Made by a program: the position numbers and the translations under genes
Notes under the pieces: model-generated
What the model saw: the letters and a program-made list of their open reading frames with translations, nothing else
Told to the model about the DNA's origin: nothing
The model's database searches: none
Source: Aptenodytes patagonicus
Lineage: Eukaryota > Chordata > Aves > Sphenisciformes > Spheniscidae
Assembly: GCF_965638725.1 (NCBI RefSeq)
Contig: NC_134951.1
Location: 43,478,746 to 43,542,745, forward strand
Length of the DNA stretch: 64,000 bases
Direction of reading: 5' to 3'
In this document: piece after piece, positions 12,537 to 24,500 of the stretch
How the letters are laid out: each line of letters opens with the position of its first letter
Numbering within the stretch: the stretch's first letter is position 1

Positions 12537-15500
12537 CTAGGAACATAAACAAGAAATATAGCTGAACACTGGAAGAACACATTAGCAATAGAAATTATGC
12601 CCTTCTATTAACAGACAGCCTGTAAACAGTTGAGCTTGAAATTTTAATTGAGATACTGTAAGTTTCTCTTTGAACAAAAAAGTCGCTATTTTTTTGGCTT
12701 GTGTTCCAAAAGGAAGCGACGTGGTTTAGCTACACTGCTTGGACAAGCAGCTACAGAAAAGATTAGAAAAATGCTTTAGCAGACATAAAAACTAACCAAA
12801 AGGTTTTCTTAGTGAGCTCTGTTCAGCCTTGCCATCTTGAGATTCCTTGTTTTGCAGTCTTTGTGTTTATAAATATTCAAGGACAAGATGCAGTTTTATC
12901 TATGGAAATGGCTTATCCAGTACATGTTATGGAAAAAAAAGGGCCAAGTTCTGGTTTCACAGATTCACGTGTTTTCTTTGTAAATCTGATTTTAAACCAA
13001 GGAGAGGACCAGGTAAAAGCCTAATGTAAAATCCCAGCTCTGTTGAAGTTAATGTCAAAACTTGCATTGACTTTAGAAGCACCAGCATGCATCCCACAAG
13101 TCTAAAAAAACCAATGACTACAAGTAGAATTCTGAATAGCAAATACTGTCTTCTACTGTTTAAAATCTGCACGTTTTCTGTCCCAGCAATATGGATGATA
13201 TATTTGTATGCAATGAAAACGAACTCCAAAACCTCCTTTCTGCTAGGAGTTCCTGCCTCTGATTCCCCAGAGACTGCTTTCCTTACCCAATAATACTTTG
13301 CCCCCAATTCCCTCCTCCACCAACTTTGATGTGTGGGTTTTCCAAGGACTTGTTTTCAAGGATAAGTTCAGCTAAAATAATTAAGTATATATACACAGAA
13401 ATGTATATATCCTGAAAAAAAACATATATATATATATATATATACACAAAAATGTATATATACCTGAACATGTAATGTTCAGGATATCACTGGAAAACTC
13501 TGCACCCTAGGCTATTTCTTCAAATTATTTAACCTACAGATCACATTGCTTACTGAAAACCTAAAAATCAACTTAAGAATTGTTTTCTGTGTTCTAGTCA
13601 TAGCCAAATGATTTGGTATCAGCAGATTGTGTGCAGAAAAACATGACAAGTTTGTAGCCCATTTGCTCTACTTGTTAGACCCATCACTCCAGGAATTTTT
13701 TTGAGCCCTCCATGTGTACAGCTGAACATCAGTTGGATTTTAAGATGTATTTTATACTAAGTAGGTGTACCTCAAAAAAAAAAAAAAAAACCCCAAACCA
13801 CCAAAAAAACACAGGGAAGAATTACATTAGGCTCTTTATCATCAACTGATGACAGGTCTGGGAGATGGTGGGTGGGTGGAAGGGAAAGCGGTTAACGGCA
13901 ATAAGCTAATTGCTGCAGGACCCAGCAGAGAAAGAAATTCTGCAGATTTACTCTTAGCCCTCAGGTCAAATTACAGTTCCCATGGCTTCATGTACATGTG
14001 ATGACGGTCACCCCTATGGACAAGGGAGCCTAACGTACTGGAAACCCACCTCCACAGAGTCTTAAATTACACCCGTCTTCACATAGGCACATACATGCAG
14101 AAGTATGCTACATAATTTCACTCTGCAGCAATTTTAGTCTATGTCTACACTAATAAATTAAACACTGCCAGAGAGCCTCCCTGGGCATGGGAACTCAGCT
14201 GACAATACTGTTAAAGCGTCAGAAATGTCTCTGAATTTTCTCCAGGCCAACAAGCACCAAAAAGTTCCCCTGTACAGTTCAGGAATAAGCATGGGCCACG
14301 GACCATTTGCCACAGGCAGTTCACAGCAACCACTCCGATTTTGAGGGAAAGAAGGTTTAGTTTTAGATACTCCATGCCCATCAGCCTTGGCCCCAGGCAC
14401 ATTTAATTTCTTAATGTAGACATAACATAGGCTGCCCAGAAAAAAGCTCTAACATATTCATATTAGGTTTTTTTGGGTCTTTCATAGGGAAGCAGCATTG
14501 GCTGACAAGATCTACCTTTACAGTGAGAAATGTCTCCTCTGCTTCTTCAAGAGCACTCACCTACATTTTGCCACAATCCCCTCAAATAATGCTGCTTATT
14601 ATCTATGTTCCCGTTACCACCACTGAGGATTAATATTGTCACATGCTGAAGACTGGATAAAATATTTTACCTTGTGTAGTAAAAAGACATTTGCTGAATA
14701 TAGAATTCAATGCACAAGACTCAATAAAGGGCAGATTTGTGATATAAATAACAAACTATGCCATCACTGGATGTGGGAAAACATTCCTGAAAACTTAGCA
14801 GAACAGTAACAAACCCTCTCAAGTTCATTTCATCCCTCCAATACGGTTAAAGACAAAGGACAGGGGGTTTTGCCTTTTAAAAAAATACAGGTTTATTCTA
14901 GGCAAGTCGAACCTAGCAAGGATGATTTTTGTTATTTCCTGTGTACTGTCAAGACACCATCTTCTTTGGACACGGGAAGTCTGAGCAGGGCTGGCTAAAA
15001 GGCCACAGACCACTGCTCACACGCAGAAAGTGAGACACACTTGACTCGCTGTGCTTGCACAGAGCATCTCTACCTTGTGTTGCAGAGAACTGCTGGGCCC
15101 TGGGTGGGGACTAGGATGGGGGCATAGATAAATCAAGATACGCAGGACCTGTTCAAGTAGCTTTCCAGAATCACACTATTGTTGAGAAGGCCTTGGAGAG
15201 AGGTAAAATTTTGTCACAGGACTCTGCTGAATTTATTCCAATCGCTTTTTAAAATGTATTTAACTAATTTTTTTATGAGATGTCAACTAGGAAAGGTACT
15301 GGGCTGATAGGTGGTCTATTCTGTACTTCAAGGAAGTCATAGGAAGAAATGCAAGGGGAAGAGAAGGACACGCAAAGCCAACAGAGTAGTTCAGAGAGGG
15401 AAATGTCATGGTCAAATCATATGAAAGATGATGTCTGCATTGACATTTCTGAAAGGCTCATACAAATTTCTCCACGAGTCAACGGCAGTAGGTGACCAAT

Positions 15501-18500
15501 GTTACCTGTGAACTAATGTGGGGAGTCCCTAATGGGAAGAAAGAAGCTGTAAAATGTGGTGATATTCTGGGTGTGTGGAGTCTGAAAAAAATTTGGTCCC
15601 AAGCCTTAGTGTTCAAAAACTGATGGTGTTTTGTTTAATTACAAAGAAGAAGGGCTCACAGGTCTGTAGGATAATTCAGGCTGGAAGGGACCTCAGGAGG
15701 TCTCTAGTCCTATCTCCTGCTCACAGCAGGGCCAGGTTGCTCAGAGCTGTATCTGGTCAGGTCTTGAAAAACTCCAAGGATGCAGGATAAGACATTTCAT
15801 AGCACATTAAAAAGTACAAGCATAAACTTGGCTGGCTGTTGTTTGTGTTTGGTAATGGCGAACAACTCCACTATTGAATTCAGTTTCCAGAGTAAAGCTG
15901 ACTGTACAAGGAGGAAATGAATTTGCTCCGAATAACTCCTTTAGCTTAAAAATATAGCAATTGTGGCAGCTGCAGTGAAGTATCAGATTTGATACTTTCC
16001 CCTCTTGTCATCCCCCCACAGTTCCAGGTTGTAGTCTTCCCCAGTTCAGGTCACGTTCTCCTCTTCTCCGATGTTTCTATGAACACCCATGAGACCAACT
16101 CCTGCTTTTCTGGTGTTAGCAATTTAGCCTGAGATGGAGTCCTCTAAACAGATCCAATTATACACACATGGATGTCAATGTTTTCCCATTTATAGACACA
16201 AATCAGTCAATATAAAGACCAGATCATCTGTAAGAAAAAAAATGAATAAATGGATGAACAAACCAAAAGTTTTTCTCACCTTTTCCTGGAGTTTCCTCTC
16301 CTTCCGCTCTTGCGCTGTAGTCAGGTAATTCACTGCTGCATATTCCAGCACCGAGAGAAAGACGAACACAAAACTGACCCACAGGTAAATGTCTACTGCT
16401 TTGATGTAGGAAACACGAGGCATGGAGGCGTTCACCCCAGTGATGATCGTGGACATGGTCAGCACAGTGGTTATCCCTGGAAAGAACCAAGAGAAATAAA
16501 TGTTATTTATTTACATTCCATACAGTCCATAAGGCTTTTGTCTCAAGAAAAACAGAAATTACGCTCTACATGATGCTTTAAAAGACACTAGATATGAATA
16601 TGATATAGACACTGTGATAAGTATCTCTGCTGCCAATGCAGAACTGTTCCACTGCCTGCACTTCTGTGCGCATGATGGGTTTAGTTTTGAGGAGTAATGG
16701 AGCAGCCATCATTTTGCCAGGAACAGCATTTAACTCCCTCCTTAACCTCTAATGTTTTAACACAGTGCTTAGAGTCAGGTCTGCTAAGACCAGTGGTGAC
16801 AAGGACTCCTGTTTCCTAGCTGTACCAATCTGTGTTACAGGCACTGCCAGAAAGCAACCTAGTATTGACTTTTGGACACAGCTAAAGAGGATTTGATCTA
16901 AACCACTGATCTTAAAAGGGACGTGCAATAACGATAAAATGTTTTGCATGAAACAATGCAAAAGAAAGGCTTTATGTTTTTACCTCTAGGAATATTTGTC
17001 TACAGTTCAGGCTGTGGGAATCAAAAAGCTTTGAACAACCACCATTGTGTTATATATATATATATATGTGCGTGTGTGCATGTGTATGTGTTTATAAACA
17101 TATATGTATGTATTTATGCTTATATACATATATATGTGTGTGAATATGTGTATATATACACACACATGTAATATATAAATATATATATATTTAGACAGAT
17201 ATAGATAAAATCCTGCAAAATAGTATATACTTTGTTTGGATTGTTGCAGAGAGAAAAATATTTACAGGTTCCCAAAGCCACTTAAATAGACAAAACAGAG
17301 CCAAAAAGTATTCATAGCTGCTTCAGCCATTTCAAAACTGTGACCACTGTAAACACAGCTACTGTCGTTCACTTTTCATCAGGATCTAATTTTTTTTAAA
17401 ATAATAGCCACTGAACACATTTCTTTCAGTGGAGCAGACTCTCAACTGCCTCTTCTCATATGTTTGCTGCAGCGCATAGCTCTCTAAGTGAGACAAACTT
17501 GTGGGGCTAAAATACTGGTTTTATGCTTTTAGTATTGGAAGCCTTACACATTAACATTCAGAGATTTCTCCTATTACATTTTTGCCTTCCTCTAACCTCT
17601 GCATGGAGTGATAAACAAATCGGCTTTTTTTATGCTCAGCTGAAAAAATTTCCTCCAGTCCTGATGTAGACAAATCTCCTCCTGATGGGTTTTAGATGTC
17701 CAGAGAGGCAGATTGGTGTGCACAGGATTTTCAAGCAGCTCCTTCTTCGCTTTCCCACTCCCTCAAATGAGAGACCTCCCTACCCCAGAAATGTTGGGCC
17801 CTCAGTGGAAGGCACCCTTGGGAGAGGAGAAACCCAACCTCTGCCTCACCTCGGGGCTGGTGGCCTCTCATCCTCAGCACTGCAGATGTGAGAGAAAAGC
17901 TACGTTCCCTTCACTGCCCCACTGTTGTCCGAGGCGTGATGTTACAGAGATGCCCTGAGCGTCCCCAGGGGCACACCAGATGGAGGGACACCTAAGTCCG
18001 CAGGTGCCAATAGGACTAGATCCCTTGCTGCCTTTCTTTCCCAACTTGTGAAGATGTGCCACATTGGTACCCTCCAGGCAGCCTGGAGAAAGCCACCGGC
18101 CACAGCACCAGTGCCGGCTGGTTGGGAAGACACATGCCTGGGCTGGGACACCGGCTGTGGCAGCTGGGACATGGCAGGATCCTGCTCATGAAAGGCACTC
18201 ATGAAAATTGTAACAGAAGCCTTTAACTCCCTGCAGGTGCCTAAACTCCTGTGAAACTCTACCCTCACCGATGGCAATGCCTGTCTCAGAACTGCAGGAC
18301 TGGACAACAGGGAAAAATCTTGATTCATTGACTCATAAATACTGAAACCTCTCTTCTCTGCCCAACTTTATTTTTAAAACCACAGCCCTTTCTGTCCTGA
18401 GCTAAGTATACATCAGGAGGACTGCTTAGCGATGAAGGACTTAAGACAAACTGCAAGTTTTACACTATATTAATCATCAGATAAAACAAACATTTGCTTG

Positions 18501-21500
18501 CCCAATATGTTTAACGATCAAAATGAACAGTTCCCCTTCCTGCCAAAACTTCCACATTTCAAAGATTTTCACGCAGTCATGGCTTGTTGCAGTTGCTCTC
18601 ACCCAAAGAGACTCTGGCAGGAACTGCTCGGCGATCAATCCAGAAGGACACCCAGGACAACATGACCATGAGGGTAGCGGGGAAGTAGGTTTGGAGCAAG
18701 AAGAAGAAGATGTGTCGGCGTAAAGTGAAGTTTATGTAGAGGCGATTGTACCAGCCTTTGAGAGAGGAGGAAAGCCAGAATCAGTGAGAACAGCCTGGAT
18801 GGTAGGTACAGAGAGACAAGATCTTTATTCTGATTTTTTATTTCTAAAGGGTAGTGAAAAGAGAAACTGATCTGTCAAAACATGTATTGTCCAGACCATG
18901 GAGACTACAGTTCAGTGACACATAATCCCAAGAGCTTTCTCACAAGTAGTTAATACAGCATCAGCTTTAGCAATAGCATTAAATCAGAAAAGGCCATACC
19001 TGTGCTACTGTAGAAAGCCAGTCTCGATGTAGTGTGGAATTTTTGTATCAAAAACTGAGACAAAGAAATCTTTTCATCAGTTTTCAGAGATTCATTCCCA
19101 TTTTTCCAATACAGCATCAAATCTTCATCAGTGTAAGCATCTTAGGGAAAGAAGAAACATGATGTGATGTGACTTTAGCTTGGAGGGGAAGCAAAAGTTA
19201 ATAGATCCAGACAAAAGTGACAAACACAAAGGCATCTTTGGCATGATGTAATGCCACAAATAAGTTTGCTAACAACAGCAAGTTAAAAAGATCTTGCCAT
19301 ATGATATACTATGACAACAATGACAACAACAACAACAACAACAAATCCAGGTCATCCTGATTCAGTGAAACAGATCCTCTTTTTACTCCACACTGATGAA
19401 ATGACAGCTAGAATGGTACTTTTCTGCGCATCACGTATCAAAAATCATAGACAAGTAATTGCTAACTGATAAGAATAACTCAGAAAATAGTCAGGTAAAA
19501 CACCTGAATTTAGAGGAAGGAGGAAACACAGACACCTCAAACTATCTTAGAATGACAAAAGCAAAAGTGACAGGTGTGATTTGAAGCAAAAGTCTAGAAA
19601 TATTTGAAGACTGTAAATGAAAAACTTAAAGAATTAGTTAGCGCACTAGGTAGCAAGAATGGGGAATGAAAAAAGGGTTATCAAGATGGCCGGGGGCTGG
19701 GGCACATGGCATAAGATGAGAGGCTGGGGAAGCTGGGTTTGTTCAGCTGGAAGGAGTCTGTGGTGGGGTCCAACTGCTGCCCTGCTGGGGGTCATACAGA
19801 AGATGGAGACAGGCTTTTCTCACACTCTTCTCTGAGATGCAGAGTGAATGGACAAGAGGAAAGGGATGCAAGCTGCAGCAAAGGATTTTTTTCCAAGCGG
19901 GTAAAAGGAAACTTTTTCAGGATGAGGGCTGTCAAACATTTCAACAGGTTGCACAGAAAAGTTGTGGAGCCACCATTACCTTGGAGATTTTCAAAACCCA
20001 ACTGGACACAGCCCTGAGCAACACACTCTAAAGCTCTCTGCTCTGAGTGAGGTGTTGGAGCAGCTGACCTCAAGACCAGCCTAAAACTCTCCTCCCAATC
20101 TAAATTACCCTATGATTCTGTGATTCTGTTGTTCGTAGAGGAAAATTTCAGTTAAGTAGCTGGAGGACCTCAAAACAATTAGAGGTTAGTCTTGGCACAC
20201 CCTGGAGAAAGTTTACAGAACAGCCATGAAAATCTTACTGTTCAAATCAATTTCTCTGCAGAATAATTCCTTCCCAAAGAAGCTGAGCCCAAGTCACAGT
20301 GTTTGCAGGACCAGAATTATATCATACATAAACCACATGGGTGACAAAATCTAGAGAAAATTAATGATCATTATACTCAACTTTTTACTGTGACACCTGA
20401 AGCACCACCTTCCCATCAGAAGCAATGAACAGAGGAAAACTTCTCCCCCAGATTTCTCATCAGCAAGCTGCTGAGAACCAGTATATGTTGAACATTTCTG
20501 TTGGTGTTTTTTTTGACAGTGCCATCTACTAAAAGTCATACAAGGATGCTTTCCTTGCAAATTCCCCTGTCTTGCAGCATAAGGGCTAGATATACAACAG
20601 AGTAAGTCAATAGAAAGACTCCCAGTAACCCTGGTGAACTTTTTTTTCAGGCTCTAAAATAGACTGTAATTTGAAATGTGTCCAGTCTATGTGTGTGCAG
20701 CCAGCCATGGAGCATGTCTAGCTAGAAACACAAGTACAACGTACAGCTTTCCAGCTCCAGCGAACATGTCTGAGAGTCCAGGGGGAAGCGGCTGAAGTCC
20801 ATGTTACACATTGCTGTCACTGTGATCCTAGAAGTCGAAAATGAGAAAGGTTGATTTCTATGAGGAGCAATGAAGGGAGAATGTTAACACAGATAAATCA
20901 TTCTGCAGCTTTAAAGCTAGCAGTTATGCATAATGTTAGCATAAAATCCCCAGGAAAATGCCTACCAATTCTCCAAGTCCAAGTGAGATGGATTATACAC
21001 GGACACTCCAAAGGAAGCTGTAATTTCAATACCTATCAGGGAACTAAAGTACTATCTTGGGCATTATAGTAATACTAATGTCAGTATGGATACTTCCACC
21101 ATGTTTTATATCCAATTATTTCCCTACAAGAGAACAACATAAAATAACTTCACTGTTTACATTTGAAGGTTGCCTTATGTCCAGTTTGATTAAGGTTTTC
21201 TCATTTTCCCCATTGCTCAGTTCCCTCCATAGCCACCCCAACAATGACCCAAGCCTGCGGAACATGACCAACTTTATTGCAAGCGAGAAAATTCCTCCAG
21301 TATATACATTACTAAGGCAAAAGTAGTTTCTTTCAGTCCTCAGTCAAATTCTTTTAATCTGAGGGGTGTATTTCTGGGGCGGGGGGTGTAAAATGGGTGC
21401 AGCTGTTTTTCAACAAGTGAGATTTGCCTCTGTTAAGTTTGTGTCTTAGCTAAAGAGCTGCAGCAATCAGAGCTCCCAGTTTTAAATGAGTCCGGTTGTG

Positions 21501-24500
21501 CACAACGTTACGTAAAAAGTCCTCCAGTGCGTCACTGAACTTTCTCTTGTGGACAGATTTGCAGTGGAGCTTCCGATTTAGTAGGGGCAAATCCGCTGTG
21601 AGTCATCATTTCAGAGGCCAGCTTATGTTGGCCGTCACCATTTTCTAGATTCATTGCAGATGTTGATAAAGAACTTTTCTTCTGTTCAAGGGATTGTGAT
21701 CCAAATCCTACTCTAACCTACACACTCATTGCCCCTGAAAAGTGCATGCTGTTCATTTTAACTATAAAACTAGAGCAGAATTTTGCCATATGAGCTAAAC
21801 ATAAAGAAGCTTTCTGGGGATATGCTCCAGAAGGTATATTGTAGCAATGACTTCCCATAGTTGTGTGTAGCTTTTAAACATTGCATAACTCAGCCTCATT
21901 ACAATGTGCTATTTTCTTTCCTCGGGGTCACCTAAACTGTGGCACAGCCTGTGGTCATTAACAATTTATTACTCAGGGGCAGCACGGAAACTCAGCTTGT
22001 CAATAAGATATTCCTCAACTAAAGCCCAGTGCCAACCCCATGCAGATATCTCAAGACATCTTGAGATATCTTGGAGGACATTTCCAATGCCACTGGACAC
22101 CCATGCTTGGGCAGCCGGACCACGTTCTAAGTGTCCTAAACACCACCAGGCCCAAACATCATGCAGATTCTTGTTCTCCTTGGATTTTATGAATCAAATT
22201 ATCCATTTAACTCTCTCTCGTGCAGTCAGCTGTGGTTACTCACATCCTTCTCTCTCATGGGGTAACATTAGAAAGTCACATCAGCTCCTCAACAGCTCAC
22301 AGAAAACTTTGAAAGTAAAAACTCTGCATGTAGGCAAATGAGTAGACCTGAGCAGAGCTAATGTTTTCCATTAAAAGTACTTGTTCCTTCATTTTGGCTG
22401 TTGAGCACTGCTAACTAGCAGCATGATGCTGGCTTCAGCACACGAGAACTGCGGGATGTGAGCAATGGAAACCAATATTCAGTTACAATCTGTAGAGAAG
22501 GTCCCTACCCTCCCCTCCTGTTCTTCTCCCCTCGGTGCTGACCCAAGCTTACATCTAACCTCCTTCTTCATTTTTCTTTCTCCTTCTTGTCTCTCCTGCT
22601 GCGTGGCACCTTCATCCTCATCCAGTTCTAATAAAATAGACAGCGTCTTTAGGTGCTTAGTTAAGGTGTGAGTAATCAGACCTTTCATGCAATAAATGGA
22701 TTTATTAAATGGGTTCAGTACAGGGAAAGTGTTCCTAAGTGTTTGGTCAAGATGGGATTTTCATCATTAAGACCAGGCAAAACAAAGTGGCCGTATGGTG
22801 CATACTCTCTTTCTTACACACACACACATGCTTCTTTGTGGTTTTAATAATTTGTCCAGTTTTTTTTTTTTAAATAAATTCAGTAGAATTACATTTGGAC
22901 TATGAAACCAGTGAACTTTAGAGCCCCCTGGTTTGGTGGGATATTGTCCTACTATGCTCATTCTTCAAAGAGAAATAGCCTCCTGAATCAAACTTTATAA
23001 AAAACCTTTCCTTGTTTTTGGAAATTATTTTACCATAGCTGAAGTGAATAAGTTCCAGAAAGATCCTAGAACAGAAATCCTTGTGTTACAAAACATTCAA
23101 AGGTCACTGTACACTGAGAAAACATTTTCTGTCCTGCGGAAATATTCTTTTGTCTGAGCTCTCAAGCTTTTCTCCTCTGGCGGTGTATTTTTCTCTGCAT
23201 CTCTTTTTGCATTCTTCTGAAGGAAATTAAATCTGCTGGGATGCTCATGTGAGCAGCCATAAAGGTGGCCTGGTTAGAAGGGGAAAATTACTGAGCAAAA
23301 GAAAACATCCACTGAAAAATACTGACAGAGAAAGGCCTGCCAGCCTGGGAAGCTGCAGCATCCTTGCGAAGCGCAGCCAGCCTTTTTGAAGTGCAGCTGG
23401 GTACCTAGAAACCTGAGACATCCCAAGATATCATTGATAAGCTCAAAAACAAGGGCCTGTAATGGCAACTGATTGTCTGAAAGGGTGGAAAACAGTCTGG
23501 AAAATAAAAATTGGTCTGAAAGAACAAGAAACGTCATTATTTATTGGCTATTCCAGGTGAAAAATAGAAAGTAACAGCACCTATTGGCTGTTCAAAGTGG
23601 TGGTGTCCTGCACCCTCTTATGCCTCTGTGATACAAGGAGGACTTAATTTTTATCCAAAATGGAGCCTCTCTCTGAGGACTTCCTGTGCTGCACGTACTT
23701 CTCCATTCCTAAACAGGTTGAATTCACTGCATGAACTTTCTACCAGCTCTTGGACTCTGACTGGGGACGGCTAGCTGACTCCAGACTGCATGACGCAGAG
23801 CATCTCTTAAGTGAGACTCTGTCTGTTGTCTCATTGGTCTCCCTCTGGGCCCACTTTTGGGGTTGTTTCGGTTTGTCCTCCCACCCGTGGGATGATTTGG
23901 TTCATTTGATGCTGGTATCACTTGATACCAGTGTTATACATCCATATAAGCAATCCATCATAAGTATATCTGCTGTTATATTGTTGATGAGTTGCTCCAC
24001 TAATGATAAGTTTGTAGTAACCTGTAATAGTATATACTTACTTGGTTATTGCTGTTATTGGCTGTTGCTATATGATTTATTTATGCTCTATTATTGATAG
24101 CTGATAGTAATTTGTAATAGCATGATATATATATATTCACTTTATTAATCATAGGTATACTTGCTAGTGGTGATTTTGTGGTAGTCTACTTGCTAGTGGT
24201 GATTTTTGTGGTATTTTTGGAATCTGTAATAAGGTAGAGAAGTTTAGAGGATAAAGCCTCCGTGTCCTTGTGTATTACAGAATCCTGCAAACCCACAGTC
24301 ATGATCTCTGTACACCCTCAGGCCAGGTAACCCTTTAGGTCATGACAGATGTGCCTCAGGATTCTTCCAGCCAACAAACCTGCTAGAAAATCAGGGACTA
24401 CAGGGTGTCTTTAATGCTGCCATTTCAGCTTCAATAAACTTAAACCTTTACATCAACATGCAAACACCAACAAAACAAACAAACAAACAAAAAGTTTTTC

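Larger units (their letters stand above)
12537..16279 (-). other. GABRR2: GABRR2 intron 8
   Basis: This 3.7-kb intron contains an AT microsatellite (13420-13446), a poly-A run (13773-13790) and a worn minus-strand CR1 3' end (15668-15783). No other gene was seen. Confidence 0.9.
19141..20744 (-). other. GABRR2: GABRR2 intron 5
   Basis: This 1.6-kb intron contains an ACA microsatellite (19323-19344) and a plus-strand CR1 3' fragment (19690-20130). Nothing else was recognised. Confidence 0.9.
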
